Made by a program: the position numbers and the translations under genes. The notes under the pieces were generated by a model. The model saw nothing but the letters and a program-made list of their open reading frames with translations, ran no database searches and was not told the DNA's origin. A stretch of DNA of 64,000 bases from Cognataquiflexum aquatile. Lineage in GTDB: Bacteria; Bacteroidota; Bacteroidia; Cytophagales; Cyclobacteriaceae. Below are positions 51,750-61,756 of the stretch, piece after piece. The stretch is from the NCBI RefSeq assembly GCF_003316845.1, contig NZ_QMIK01000002.1, positions 310,001 through 374,000 of the forward strand, in the 5' to 3' direction. Position 1 is the stretch's first letter; each line of letters starts with the position of its first letter.

Positions 51750-52148
51750 TTATTTTAATGTGTCCCAATCCATTTGAAAACATTTTGATAACGAATCTTT
51801 GAATGAACTATAGCTGTTGGGTTTTTTCATATACAGATTTGCACCCATTTTATACATGTCTTTTATTTGCTCAGGATGTGATGAGGTGGAAAGAATGACG
51901 GTTTTAATAAGTTTCCACTTTTCAGAGTTTTTAATTTCTTGTAGACATTCTAATCCATTTTTGAGTGGCATGTTTAGATCCAAAAAAATGAAGACCGGTA
52001 ATTGATTTGCATTGTTAAGCAGGCTCATAAATTTGATGCCATCTTTGGCAACAAAAATTTTATAATCTGCAGAAATTTCAGAAATGATAAGGGTAAAGAG
52101 ATCCCTATCCTCCTCATCATCCTCGGCTAAAAAAATGTGTTCTTGCAT
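51750..52148 (-). CDS. Stand-alone response regulator receiver (Rcp1-like)
   Basis: A 132-residue CheY-like receiver with no output domain. Acidic pocket E9-D10-D11, phospho-acceptor D57 in FLDLNMP, then ILSTSSHPE and MKKPNSYSSF are intact. The extended receiver style is that of Rcp1-type partners of bacteriophytochromes in cyanobacteria and Cytophagales. As first gene of an operon with bphO and bphP it is the likely phosphoryl acceptor of the kinase. How the signal leaves it is not visible. Confidence 0.92.
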   Translation of the reverse strand: MQEHIFLAEDDEEDRDLFTLIISEISADYKIFVAKDGIKFMSLLNNANQLPVFIFLDLNMPLKNGLECLQEIKNSEKWKLIKTVILSTSSHPEQIKDMYKMGANLYMKKPNSYSSFKDSLSKCFQMDWDTLK

Positions 52149-52869
52149 CTTATTTTTTTAAACTTTATAATTAAAATATTATTCAGTAACCATATTGAAA
52201 ACTTTTTGGTTCATAACATCTTTCATTCCAGCTTTGCTAAAAAACCCTGTTAAAGAAAGACTTTATTTTAAACCTGATGGATTTCTATCAAGCCGAATAA
52301 TTTCCTGCATAATTGTTTTAAAACGAATAAGTTATCCTCCCTGACCACTTTAAGTTTTTTACTCTTCCTCAAAAGAAGAGCTACATAATGGAAGCGGAAC
52401 CTGGAAAAGATTAATAATTTAGGTATAAACTAAAAATCGGGTTGGAAATAATAAACGTTAAATTTAATTCTCCTGTTCTGTATAATTCAAAGGCCTAATT
52501 TGGGAATTTAATCAGTTTTTTTCCAAGCCACTCTATGTGCCTCGAATGGGTACCCAGGACAAAAATATGACAGCTCCTATGGTTTATACTTTCTACCAAG
52601 AGGAAAAGTATAGGAATCCGTGTAATCTTTCGATATGTCCACCCCTTCCATAAAAGCTCGGAGTAAGCCTGATTTATTATCTGCCCATGTTTGTCCGGTA
52701 ATTTGGATTTGATGGTTTTCAAGGCTTGTTTTGCTTTTACAATTTCTGCTTTACCTTTAGTCAAAATGAACCATTTTAGCTTCTTATTCCATCAAAAATT
52801 CATTTATTTGCATTCCGAATTTTACCTGCCAAAGAATACCATCAGGTATGCAGCAAATATCTCCCTTGT
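52149..52869. other. 720-base spacer with one doubtful open frame
   Basis: Includes the promoter region of the phytochrome operon (52149-52490). A minus-strand frame of 89 codons at 52764-52495 (MTKGKAEIVKAKQALKTIKS) is Lys-rich at first, then loses protein-like character; I recognise nothing in it and leave it uncalled. It might be a remnant gene. No repeats or hairpins stand out. Confidence 0.45.
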
Positions 52870-53538
52870 ATGCCGATTAAAAACAAGTCGACTTTCCTGA
52901 TTTTTTTATTCCCATTAGTCTTGGGTCTAAGTTCCTGTCAGCAGGATACTGTCTGTGACTGTGAAGGAAATGACCTCGTTTATTCCAATGATTTTTCTGG
53001 AGGAGACTTAAATAATATTGAAAATGGCCGATTGATGGTTTTTGAAAATGACACCATTCTTGGAAATTATCATAATGAAGAAGTTACTCTGAACTTATCC
53101 TCCTTGCCCTCCCATAATATTGTCAAAGTTACCGTTGAGTTATTTGTCCATGACTCTTGGGATGGCAATCCTGATAATATAGGAGGCCCTGATTATTGGT
53201 ACATGAACGTGGAGGGAGAGGAGGTCATGAGGACCACATTCTCCAATACTGCCTGTGTATTTGGATTTTGCCTGATGCAATCTTATCCGAATAATTTTTT
53301 CCGTCAAAATTTGCCAAAAACCGGAGCTGTAAGAACCAACCTTCCCGGGCTTTGCCATTTGTCAGGCATTCCGGAAAATACGACCGTTTATAGTTTTTCC
53401 CGGTTGGTTTCGCATACCGGCCCAACAGTTAAGATTACCCTTGGTGATGAATTGTTGCAGCTCAACAGCCCCGATCCAAAATGTGATGAGAGCTGGTCTG
53501 TAGGTAAAATCGAGGTCTCCACCTTATTTGTGATGTGA
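52870..53538 (+). CDS. Uncharacterised lipoprotein upstream of a Wzi-like barrel
   Basis: A 222-residue lipoprotein with lipobox LGLSSC. The mature protein has YSNDFSGGDLNNIENG and a VELFVHDSWDGNPDNIGGPDYW strand typical of jelly-roll or lectin-like domains that bind Ca and carbohydrate. Four or more Cys (CVFGFC, CHL, CDE) could form disulfides. The Wzi-like gene begins 4 bases after its stop, so the two probably work together at the outer membrane, but the function is unknown. Confidence 0.75.
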   Translation: MPIKNKSTFLIFLFPLVLGLSSCQQDTVCDCEGNDLVYSNDFSGGDLNNIENGRLMVFENDTILGNYHNEEVTLNLSSLPSHNIVKVTVELFVHDSWDGNPDNIGGPDYWYMNVEGEEVMRTTFSNTACVFGFCLMQSYPNNFFRQNLPKTGAVRTNLPGLCHLSGIPENTTVYSFSRLVSHTGPTVKITLGDELLQLNSPDPKCDESWSVGKIEVSTLFVM

Positions 53539-53542
53539 TCAG

Positions 53543-55249
53543 ATGAAAAAAGCCACACCATCATTTTCAGCTTTTACTCTGATTATCCTGTTTGTCCTGA
53601 TTTTTCAAAATTCCGGATTTTCCCAGACAGTGGCTGTAGGCACACCGGTATTGGAGGAATACATGCGAAGGATGCAGCTTCTGGGAAAACTGAGTGAAAC
53701 AAGCAGTTTTTCTATCAGACCCATTCTGCCTGTCCATGTTTTTGACAGAGAAGTAGGCTTTGACCTTGACAGCACTTTTATTGATTTTGAAAGCTCTAAC
53801 ACACATCGGTATTTAGGTGAAAAGAAAAAACTGAAATTTCTCGTCATGCCTTTCACCAACAGGTTTCAGTTCACCACCAATTATCCCTTTGGACTCAATG
53901 ATGGAGCAATGATCCCCAACAGGGGTTTTCAAAATATGGCGAGCGGGGGTGTGTTTTTAGAATATGGAAAATTTAGTTTTCAGTTCCAGCCGGAAGTATT
54001 ATTAGCTCAGAACAAGGATTATAAAGGATTTCCGATTGAAGAGCCGTCCACACTCTTTTTCTATTACGAACATATGAACAGGATTGACATGCCGGAGAGG
54101 TTTGGGAGAGCACAATACGCTAGAGTACTCCCCGGTCAATCAAGTGTCAGATTTAACCACAAAGGCATGTCGCTTGGTGTTTCTACCGAAAATCTGTGGT
54201 GGGGACCTGGTAAAAGAAGTTCGCTTTTGATGAGTAACAATGCACCCGGTTTTCTTCACTTTACCTTAAATACCCAAAAGCCCATCAAAACAAAAATCGG
54301 ATATTTTGAAGGCCAGCTTATTTCGGGTTTCTTAAAAGGCAGTGGATTTCTTCCGCCCTATCCGGAATATTCATTTTTGCTTAACCCTTTCCTAGTCCCA
54401 AAAAGAGAAAATGGAAACAGGTACTTAAGTGGGTTGGTTTTGACATACCAACCAAAATGGCTCAAGGGATTTTCTATTGGCTATGGTTCTGTCAGCCAGA
54501 TGTACAGTGCCGATATGTCAACTTTTGCAGATTACATTCCGATCTTTAATGGAGAGAAAGGCCTCTACGAAGTCCATAATCCCACCCGTGACCGAAGACA
54601 ACAATTCAGTACAGGATTTTTCAGATGGGTCAGTTCTGAAGGACATTTTGAGTTTTACGGAGAATATGGGACCAATGGCAACAGTATCCGAACTGCTGAT
54701 TTTATCATCACCCCAGAAAGAAACAGGGCTTTTACCTTAGGATTTTCAACTTTGATCCCTCTGAAAAAAGAAAACCAATTTATCCAGATCAGTTCAGAAA
54801 TGACCCAATCCGGTCAGACTATCAGGGAAAGTATCTTTAACCTTGACACTTGGTATATTCATGACCATGTCAGACATGGATACACCCATCTGGGTCAGGT
54901 TTTGGGGATCGGTTATGGTCCTGCCGCCAATGTCAATTGGGTAGAATTGGGTTGGGTGAGAGATTTCAGCAAAATCGCCTTCCACATTGAAAGGATTGTG
55001 TACAACAATGATTTCTATAATTTCAGGTTTGAAGACATCAAAGATTGGCGGACAAAATACGTAGACATAGTTCCTTCTCTCGTGGGAGAACGGAGGTTTG
55101 GAAATGTATTGATACATGGAAATTTTCAATATGTCAATACTATGAACTACAAATGGTTTCTGACAAATGATCCTGATAATTATTTTGTGCCGGGATGGGA
55201 CAGGAAAAATGTCGTACTCAACATCGGACTTACCTATATCATAAAATAA
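53543..55249 (+). CDS. Capsule assembly Wzi-family-like outer-membrane barrel
   Basis: A 568-residue protein with a signal ending SGFSQ. VGTPVLEEYMRRMQLLGKLS at the mature start and GPGKRSSLLMSNNAPGF followed by IGYFEGQLISGFL in the middle match the Cytophagales Wzi-like family. Many amphipathic strands and aromatic-rich turns support a large beta-barrel; Wzi in E. coli is an outer-membrane lectin that anchors capsule. No capsule polymer genes are in view, so the ligand is unknown. It is translationally close to the lipoprotein gene upstream (4 bases). Confidence 0.83.
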   Translation: MKKATPSFSAFTLIILFVLIFQNSGFSQTVAVGTPVLEEYMRRMQLLGKLSETSSFSIRPILPVHVFDREVGFDLDSTFIDFESSNTHRYLGEKKKLKFLVMPFTNRFQFTTNYPFGLNDGAMIPNRGFQNMASGGVFLEYGKFSFQFQPEVLLAQNKDYKGFPIEEPSTLFFYYEHMNRIDMPERFGRAQYARVLPGQSSVRFNHKGMSLGVSTENLWWGPGKRSSLLMSNNAPGFLHFTLNTQKPIKTKIGYFEGQLISGFLKGSGFLPPYPEYSFLLNPFLVPKRENGNRYLSGLVLTYQPKWLKGFSIGYGSVSQMYSADMSTFADYIPIFNGEKGLYEVHNPTRDRRQQFSTGFFRWVSSEGHFEFYGEYGTNGNSIRTADFIITPERNRAFTLGFSTLIPLKKENQFIQISSEMTQSGQTIRESIFNLDTWYIHDHVRHGYTHLGQVLGIGYGPAANVNWVELGWVRDFSKIAFHIERIVYNNDFYNFRFEDIKDWRTKYVDIVPSLVGERRFGNVLIHGNFQYVNTMNYKWFLTNDPDNYFVPGWDRKNVVLNIGLTYIIK

Positions 55250-55306
55250 AAAGAGACTTTAAAAAAGCCTCCTTTCAAGTAGCAAACCGTTAAACTTTTA
55301 GATTTT

Positions 55307-56623
55307 TTATTTTTTGGTGAGGACAAAATTGCCAGCACCCTGCTTCAATGTCATTTCGTTGGATTCCGGATTAAATTCCAAAGTCAGTCCTGCCGGAGTA
55401 AATATGAAAATATGGCCTTCTTTGTACTCTAATGAGAATTTTGGTTGGCCGGTAGCCTGTCCGATCAGTGTGGTGTTTTCTTTGGTTATGGTCACTTCCA
55501 AAGGAAACGAAGCGCTTCCATACACACCGAGATAGGGATCAAGATCTTCTGTCTTGAGGGTATTCGCGGCAAAAGTCGGGATCTCATAATCCCTTCCAAA
55601 GTAAGCACTCAATACCGCGATGGCGGCTTGGTTTGGGTCATAGCTGGAACCGTTTACAGCCATGGCAAAGGCAAGTTTTTGCTCCGGAAAATAACTCAGC
55701 ATGGATTTGAATTCATCAATGCCTCCGGTATGACCAAAAGAAGCTTTGTCATAAAAGGGTATGACAAACATCCCCCTTCCAAAATTATCCTTCATTTCTT
55801 TCATCATTTCCAGACTTGTGAGGGAGATGATTCTGCCGGCAAACAGTCCTTCGATGAATTTGGTCAAATCTTCTGTGGTGGAGACCATGGCTCCTGCGCC
55901 CAATGGAATAGACATATCGGTTTCGGTTTCTTTTTCCCATTTGCTGACAAATTTGTAAGAATAAGATTCTTTCGCAGCAATTGCTGTTTTTTGTCCCACA
56001 TATGTGTCATTAAGATTTAATGGTCCGGTAATGTATTTTTTCACCAGATTGGAATAGGGCTGCATATACACGTCTTCGAGAATCCAGGTAAGCAAGACAT
56101 AATTGGAGTTGCTGTAGTCGGCTTTGGAGTCGGGTGCGAAATCGCTTCCCCCTTCTCTGATTAGGTCATAAAGGCCTTTTCGGGACTTGTTTTGGGTATT
56201 CCAAGATAGGTAATCCGGATTGGAGGTGAAGCTGTGGATACCGCTTCGGTGGTTCATCAATTGGCTGATGGTGATGTCGGAAGCGTTTTCAATTTCAGGA
56301 AAGAACTTATCGATTTTTTGGTTAAGGTCGATTTTTCCCTCTTCCATAGCTTTTAAAATAAGGGCCGAAGTAAACATCTTTGTGATGGATCCGATCCTGT
56401 ATTTTGTGGCTGGAGTTGCAGGGATATTTGCCTCAAGATCCGCAAAACCGAAGGCTTTCTGATAGACAATTTTGCCCTCATGGGAGAGGGTGACAGATCC
56501 CATCATTTTTTGGTTTTCTGCCAAAGTTTGAAAGTATGTATCAAGTTTTGCTTTGTCGAATGTCTGGGCAGACAGCGTGTGGAGGAAAAAAACCGCAAGA
56601 AGGGTCGAAAATATTTTGGCCAT
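55307..56623 (-). CDS. Class-C beta-lactamase-like serine hydrolase
   Basis: A 438-residue exported enzyme (signal ending LSAQ) with the serine-beta-lactamase fold. Motifs are S79-I-T-K82 in YRIGSITKMF, Y-S-N in ADYSNSNYVLL near residue 170, and H-T-G-G near residue 301. The HTGG in place of KTG is usual for peptidase and esterase members rather than AmpC. A beta-rich C-terminal domain of about 95 residues follows. It may act on peptidoglycan stem peptides or small D-peptides. No linked regulator is seen. Confidence 0.87.
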   Translation of the reverse strand: MAKIFSTLLAVFFLHTLSAQTFDKAKLDTYFQTLAENQKMMGSVTLSHEGKIVYQKAFGFADLEANIPATPATKYRIGSITKMFTSALILKAMEEGKIDLNQKIDKFFPEIENASDITISQLMNHRSGIHSFTSNPDYLSWNTQNKSRKGLYDLIREGGSDFAPDSKADYSNSNYVLLTWILEDVYMQPYSNLVKKYITGPLNLNDTYVGQKTAIAAKESYSYKFVSKWEKETETDMSIPLGAGAMVSTTEDLTKFIEGLFAGRIISLTSLEMMKEMKDNFGRGMFVIPFYDKASFGHTGGIDEFKSMLSYFPEQKLAFAMAVNGSSYDPNQAAIAVLSAYFGRDYEIPTFAANTLKTEDLDPYLGVYGSASFPLEVTITKENTTLIGQATGQPKFSLEYKEGHIFIFTPAGLTLEFNPESNEMTLKQGAGNFVLTKK

Positions 56624-56694
56624 GATGATTTAAAGTTTTGATGGAAATTTGCTTGTGTAGGGTATCTAATTTACATAAAGAAATTAAAAATAAC

Positions 56695-56727
56695 CCGAAA
56701 AACCCTACACCACATGGGCATAGGGTT
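56695..56727 (-). terminator. Terminator after the TonB-type receptor
   Basis: AACCCTA (56701-56707) pairs with TAGGGTT (56721-56727); on the minus strand the stem is followed by TTTTTC. It lies 10 bases past the stop at 56737. Confidence 0.75.
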
Positions 56728-56736
56728 CGGGATTAT

Positions 56737-59172
56737 TTAATTGTCCAACCTGTTTCTTTCTTCTGTACTTCCGCTGCTGTTTGAAATTTTGAAATTCTCA
56801 CCTTTGGCAAATTTATACCTCAAGGTAAACCTTACTCCCTGATTGCTTCTGTATTGCTGGAATTGGGTATCGATATTGTCAAATTGCACGGCCGCATTGA
56901 TGACCTGAGTTCGGAAAAGATCGGTACCATTGACAGTAATGCTCAGCTTGTCTTTCATAAGGTTTTTTGAAATTCCTGCATCTACCCATCCAAATCCCTT
57001 AATGGAAGCTTGGCCATATTGGGAAGGACCGATATACATCGCCATCAATTCACCTCTGAATCCTGCAGGCAGGTTGAAGGTATGCTGTGTTCTGAGGGTC
57101 AGTGAGGTCTGGGACACATCCAGCAAAGCATCTCCAATCATTGACTTCCAACGTGCATTGTTGACTTGAACCATGTTACTGGTATTCCACCACTTTCGGA
57201 TCTCGACAGGAATCATGGCTCTGAAATTCCAGTTTTGTGATTTGTCCAGGTTGGCGGTGTAAGTCGTCGTGGTTCTGGTTTCTTCATCTTGGGTAAATAT
57301 TTGTTGGAATACATCTGTTGTCAATGAATACCCCAGAGTAAACTGGTATTGGCCTTTGACCACGTGGTTCATTTCCAGGTTGTTGGAATACTGCGGTCTC
57401 AGGTAAGGATTTCCCTGCTCGGTAGTCAAAGGATCAATGTAGAATATAAATGGATTCAACAATCGGTAATTGGGTCTGTTGATCCTTCTGTTGGCGTTAT
57501 AGACGATTTGATAGTCTTTGCTTACTTGCTGCTGAACAAAGAAACTCGGGAAAAGGTCGATGTAGTTTTGTTTATCTACTCTTTCCAAGGTAACTGAGTT
57601 TCCTGTGATGTCGGAATATTCAGTTCTTAAACCTACCTGATAGCTCACTTTCTCAGAAAATTTGCTTTTGTAAGTTGCGTAGGCAGCGAGGACATTTTCT
57701 TCATAAATGAATTTGTTGGAATTGGGATCCTGCTCAAAAGGCTCTTCTTCAATTGCTTTGCTGAGGTCGAGTTCATTATCCGATTTTACCCAACTTCCTT
57801 TTAGGCCTGTTTCTAGGATTCTCCCTTTTCCGAGCGGTTTGGTGAAGTCCACTTTTGCGGTGAAGATGTTATAGTCCATCTCATTGAGTGTTAGAATGTA
57901 ATCCCGTGCGGCTCCATTTTCATTTTCATTGATCCATCTATTGTTGGATAGCAGCGACGAGGCATTTGATTTCATCTTGGTGTAATCCACGTCAGTGGTA
58001 AATTTGGTTCCCAGTGTATCCAAAAGCCCGACATAATGGAAGTTCCCAAATATCCTCTTGTTCTGACTCTCCCCTTCGTTGTTTGACCTAAGAAAGAAAA
58101 GGTCTTCCGTTCCAGGATTATCGATTTCAGTAAATGACTTTCCGTCATTTTCTCCTTTGTAATCGGAGGCTTGGATGGAAATTCCGACACTGTGTTTGTC
58201 ATTGATCTGGTAATCGGAACCGCCATTGAAAAACAAACTTTTATTGATCGTGGTGATCTCGCTGCTTTGGTCAAAGTTGGAAATGCCTTCATCCAATTGG
58301 AAATTTCTGTTGATGCTGATGTCGTTTAGAAAATTGAATTCATTGTAATTCAAGTTGGCAGCATTGGTCCACTTTCCTTTTTTAACGTTCAGTGCGATCC
58401 CTGCATTTGGACCATATATTCCATTGTACATGCCTCCTGTTTGGATATTGCCAAACATACCGTCCATGTTGTTTTTCTTCAGTTTAATATTGATGACTCC
58501 GGCAGTTCCTTCGGCATCGAATTTGGAAGTCGGGTTGTTGATGATTTCTATGCTTTTGATATTGTCAGCTGGCATAGAACGGAGAAAGTTGGCGAGGTCA
58601 TTTGCCGACATATATGTTTGACGGTCGTTGATCATTACAGTCACTCCGGGCCGGCCGTTGAGGTTGATGTTGTCATTTTCATCCACATAGACACCTGGTG
58701 ATCTTCCGATTACGTCCAAAGCTGTATTTCCATCAGCCATGACAGTCCCTTCGACATTGATGGTGGTTTTGTCTGCTTCGACGATGATATCCGGTCTGGT
58801 GGAGCGCACCGTTACTTCCTCAAGGTTTCCAGCTTCTTCCTCTATAGAAATGATTCCGAATTCTTTGTTTGATCCCACTTTGATTTCAAATTCTTCAGAC
58901 TTGAAAGTTTGAAAACCTATGGAGGAAACCATAAGCTGGACTTTTCCGGATCTTGCTGTCTCGATTAAAAATTCTCCGGAGTCGTTGGTGACGGCACCTG
59001 TGATCAGGGTGCCGGTCTGGGCTTCAACCAGGGCGACGTTGACAAATGGAAGTGATTCTCCTTTTTGGTCCTTGACCTGTCCGGTAATCAAAGCGACATC
59101 TTTCGCAGCAAGATTACTCAATCCTAAAAAGAAGAATAAGAGGACTGTAAAAATCTGAGTTGAAATTTTCAT
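56737..59172 (-). CDS. TonB-dependent receptor-like outer-membrane protein
   Basis: An 811-residue protein with a signal ending NLAAK. Residues about 28-110 form a carboxypeptidase-regulatory-like domain (GQVKDQKGESLPFVNVALVEA). A plug domain follows with LEEVTVRSTRPDIIVEADKT, IGRSPGVYVDENDNINLNGRPG and GVTVMINDRQTYMS, then a long barrel of the OMP_b-brl_3 type. These receptors take up ligands that need TonB energy, or in this branch may serve signalling or protein export. No SusD partner lies next to it, so it is not a SusCD pair; ligand unknown. Confidence 0.88.
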   Translation of the reverse strand: MKISTQIFTVLLFFFLGLSNLAAKDVALITGQVKDQKGESLPFVNVALVEAQTGTLITGAVTNDSGEFLIETARSGKVQLMVSSIGFQTFKSEEFEIKVGSNKEFGIISIEEEAGNLEEVTVRSTRPDIIVEADKTTINVEGTVMADGNTALDVIGRSPGVYVDENDNINLNGRPGVTVMINDRQTYMSANDLANFLRSMPADNIKSIEIINNPTSKFDAEGTAGVINIKLKKNNMDGMFGNIQTGGMYNGIYGPNAGIALNVKKGKWTNAANLNYNEFNFLNDISINRNFQLDEGISNFDQSSEITTINKSLFFNGGSDYQINDKHSVGISIQASDYKGENDGKSFTEIDNPGTEDLFFLRSNNEGESQNKRIFGNFHYVGLLDTLGTKFTTDVDYTKMKSNASSLLSNNRWINENENGAARDYILTLNEMDYNIFTAKVDFTKPLGKGRILETGLKGSWVKSDNELDLSKAIEEEPFEQDPNSNKFIYEENVLAAYATYKSKFSEKVSYQVGLRTEYSDITGNSVTLERVDKQNYIDLFPSFFVQQQVSKDYQIVYNANRRINRPNYRLLNPFIFYIDPLTTEQGNPYLRPQYSNNLEMNHVVKGQYQFTLGYSLTTDVFQQIFTQDEETRTTTTYTANLDKSQNWNFRAMIPVEIRKWWNTSNMVQVNNARWKSMIGDALLDVSQTSLTLRTQHTFNLPAGFRGELMAMYIGPSQYGQASIKGFGWVDAGISKNLMKDKLSITVNGTDLFRTQVINAAVQFDNIDTQFQQYRSNQGVRFTLRYKFAKGENFKISNSSGSTEERNRLDN

Positions 59173-59337
59173 AATAATAGGTTGGTTTAGTTTTCATGTA
59201 CTGTACCAACCCTATTGAAAAATGGATGCCAACAAATAAAAAATAATTTAAACAACTGAAATACAGACGATTAAATGATTTTGTCTTATTCGAACATGTA
59301 CATTACCGTACACAAAGAACGTACAGAAGGGGTACAA

Positions 59338-59368
59338 AAAAAGCCTTGGAAGGTCTTTCCAAGGCTTT
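59338..59368 (-). terminator. Terminator after superoxide dismutase
   Basis: On the minus strand AAAGCCTTGGAA and TTCCAAGGCTTT pair around a 5-base loop, followed by TTTTTTG. Confidence 0.9.
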
Positions 59369-59391
59369 ATGATCATGATGAATATTGTCAA

Positions 59392-59997
59392 TTACTTCGC
59401 AGCAGCGTATCTTTTTGCTACTTCTTCCCAGTTGATAACGTTCCAAAACGCAGCAACATAGTCAGGTCTTCTGTTTTGGTAATTCAGGTAATAAGCATGT
59501 TCCCAAACGTCAAGACCCAAGATAGGTGTTCCGGGACATTCAGAAACATCCATCAATGGATTGTCCTGATTTGGAGATGAACATACGCAAAGTTCCTTTT
59601 TGGTATCTACACAAAGCCAAGCCCAACCTGAACCAAAACGTGTTGCGGCAGCTTTGGCAAATTCTTCTTTGAATTTGTCGAAAGAACCGAATTTTGCATC
59701 AATGGCAGCACCGATTTCTCCTGTGGGATTTCCTCCGCCGTTTGGTTTCATGATGGTCCAAAACAAGCTGTGGTTGTAATGACCACCTCCGTTGTTTCTT
59801 ACGGCTGCATTGCTGCCGGCCACTTTCATCAATTCTTCAATGCTTTTGTTCTCGAGGTCAGTTCCTGCGATGGCATTGTTAAGGTTTGTCACATAAGCGT
59901 TGTGGTGCTTTCCATGGTGGATTTCCATGGTTTTGGTGTCGATATGCGGCTCTAGCGCATTAAAATCATAAGGAAGTTTTGGAAGTTCAAAAGCCAT
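59392..59997 (-). CDS. Iron/manganese superoxide dismutase
   Basis: Converts superoxide to oxygen and hydrogen peroxide. At 201 residues it has all four metal ligands in place: H27 in EIHHGKHH, H76 in GHYNHSLFW, and D163 with H167 in [29 protein letters not shown] ends the fold. There is no signal peptide, so it is cytosolic. Metal preference cannot be set with confidence from the sequence alone, so Fe or Mn is left open. A strong terminator lies 24 bases downstream. It adds to the oxidative-stress genes ohr and oxyR in the window. Confidence 0.96.
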   Translation of the reverse strand: MAFELPKLPYDFNALEPHIDTKTMEIHHGKHHNAYVTNLNNAIAGTDLENKSIEELMKVAGSNAAVRNNGGGHYNHSLFWTIMKPNGGGNPTGEIGAAIDAKFGSFDKFKEEFAKAAATRFGSGWAWLCVDTKKELCVCSSPNQDNPLMDVSECPGTPILGLDVWEHAYYLNYQNRRPDYVAAFWNVINWEEVAKRYAAAK

Positions 59998-60101
59998 TTT
60001 TATAAAGGTTTATGGTTAAACATTAATATTAAACTCTACTGATTCATACTACCTTCCAACCAAATTGACTTTAAAAAGGTTCTAAAATGACCTAAAATGA
60101 A

Positions 60102-60545
60102 TCAATCTCTTAGCTTTTTGAAGAATTTATCCAGAAGGTCTTTCGATTCTTGGGCCATCAATCCTTCCGTTACTTTGGTTTTTGGATGAAGCAGGTTTTC
60201 AGTCAATCTTGTGAAACCTCTTTTTGGGTCGGAAGCCCCATAATGAATTTCTCCCAATTGAGCCCAAAAACAGGCTCCGGCACACATGGCGCAAGGCTCA
60301 AGGGTCACATACATTTTACATTCTGTAAGGTATTTTGCGCCTAAGGCATTGGCCGCAGAGGTGATGGCCAGGATTTCGGCGTGGGCGGTTACGTCTGTGA
60401 GTTTTTCGGTTTGGTTATAAGCTTTGGCAATGATTTTATTTCTGCAAACAATAATTGCTCCGACGGGAATTTCCCCTTCCTCATAAGCCTGCTTGGCGAG
60501 CTTCATGGCTTCGTTCATAAAATATGCGTCCGAGTATAATTCCAT
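60102..60545 (-). CDS. tadA: tRNA adenosine(34) deaminase TadA
   Basis: Deaminates A34 to inosine in the tRNA-Arg(ACG) anticodon. The 147-residue zinc enzyme has VTAHAEI with H55 and proton-shuttling E57, and LEPCAMCAGA with C85 and C88 as other zinc ligands. GEIPVGAIIV and the C-terminal SKDLLDKFFKKLR are typical of TadA rather than other cytidine-deaminase relatives. It is a single gene between sod and the PiT-like gene. Confidence 0.94.
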   Translation of the reverse strand: MELYSDAYFMNEAMKLAKQAYEEGEIPVGAIIVCRNKIIAKAYNQTEKLTDVTAHAEILAITSAANALGAKYLTECKMYVTLEPCAMCAGACFWAQLGEIHYGASDPKRGFTRLTENLLHPKTKVTEGLMAQESKDLLDKFFKKLRD

Positions 60546-60561
60546 TCCTTTGCCTATTTGT

Positions 60562-60604
60562 AAAAATAAAAATGGCGTAGATTTTTCTGAGAACCTACGC
60601 CATT
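60562..60604 (-). terminator. Terminator after the PiT-like gene
   Basis: AATGGCGTAG (60571-60580) pairs with CTACGCCATT (60595-60604); on the minus strand it is followed by TTTTATTTTTAC. The stem is perfect over ten bases. Confidence 0.9.
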
Positions 60605-60625
60605 CAAATTGAAGCTCATTTTTAA

Positions 60626-61756
60626 TTACTTAAAAAAGTCAACTACTTCATTTCTAATTCCTTCATTGATGGCCAATGCCATAATTAATGACACTACCAA
60701 ACCTATTGTAGCTTTACCAATATCCCTTCTTGTCAAGTATATAGCTTGCATAATGCCTACTTTTCTTGTTTCCGATTTCCTGGATTTGGCCAAAGCAATT
60801 GCTATCTCCCTGCCGCCCAATAATCCGATGAAAACCCAGGTGGTACTCATAGGGATGTTATTATTTATTTTGAAATAGAAAAGTATGACCCCATATACCA
60901 AATCCACCAAAGTCGCAGCCCTCACGTCTGTTACCCTGGTTTTTTCATTGATTACAGATTGGATTCGATCTCCCTTAAGATAAAACAAGATCCCTAATCC
61001 CAAGAAGATAAAAGAGGTAAAACCCAAAAATTCCCAAATATTCAATTGTCTAGGTAAAAATACTGCGATATTGGCCGCATCCTGCATAATCCATACTGCC
61101 CAGAGAAATCCAGAAGTTATCCATTGCAAAACATCCCAATATTTTGCGGGCTTTCCTTTGAGGTAATTCTCCACAAATTTTTCAAGAATAAACCACACAG
61201 CGATGGCGATAACAAATGCCAAAACATACCCAATCAGAGATTTTTGCATTACATCCACAATAGTTCCTGCTTTATAGGTGAAAACATTCAGCAAAAGAAA
61301 TGTAGTTGAAACAGGCATTCTCATTCTCGTCATGACCAATAATACAATTGGCGCGGCAAGTTGTAAAAAAACAAAACTTTCAGGGGCTTTTTCCAAGCCT
61401 GGCACCATCAGTCGTTGGTAACTTACATCGCCATTATATGTGATCCAGCTGTAAGTCACCGTTACAACAAAAATCAAACCCATAAACAACCAAAGCCAAT
61501 ACCACTTTCTTTTTTGATTGGAAGCAATGAAAGTTCCAATAGTCTGGATACTGTCATTTGCTATAGCAGAATAGGCAGCTAGTGCAAAACCAAACCACAT
61601 CGCAAAGTACGTATATGGCGAAATAATACCAGCTATGGAGATCAGGATGCAAATGAAAATTAAATAGGGGCGTTCTTTCTTTGAAAAATCAAAAAGTGAA
61701 TAGGCGGCTTTTGAAAGCGTGTCCTGATTAATATTTTGGTCTTTAAGCTTAGCCAT
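60626..61756 (-). CDS. PiT-family-like phosphate permease
   Basis: A 376-residue membrane protein with about ten to eleven helices. Two family-like elements occur in each half: AIANDSIQTIGTF, similar to the GAND signature of PiT transporters, then MPVSTTFLL in the first half and IPMSTTWVFIG in the second. The paired P-V/M-S-T-T motifs point to the inverted-repeat PiT (PHO-4) fold, which imports phosphate with Na or H. It is divergent from a Na/Pi cotransporter. Sequence is far from E. coli PitA, so a different anion is possible. Confidence 0.72.
   Translation of the reverse strand: MAKLKDQNINQDTLSKAAYSLFDFSKKERPYLIFICILISIAGIISPYTYFAMWFGFALAAYSAIANDSIQTIGTFIASNQKRKWYWLWLFMGLIFVVTVTYSWITYNGDVSYQRLMVPGLEKAPESFVFLQLAAPIVLLVMTRMRMPVSTTFLLLNVFTYKAGTIVDVMQKSLIGYVLAFVIAIAVWFILEKFVENYLKGKPAKYWDVLQWITSGFLWAVWIMQDAANIAVFLPRQLNIWEFLGFTSFIFLGLGILFYLKGDRIQSVINEKTRVTDVRAATLVDLVYGVILFYFKINNNIPMSTTWVFIGLLGGREIAIALAKSRKSETRKVGIMQAIYLTRRDIGKATIGLVVSLIMALAINEGIRNEVVDFFK

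Noticed and set aside
52495-52764. 89-codon minus-strand open frame between the phytochrome operon and a lipoprotein gene
   Set aside because: Only the first half looks protein-like and no family, start signal or neighbour supports it. Could be a gene remnant; a homology search would settle it.
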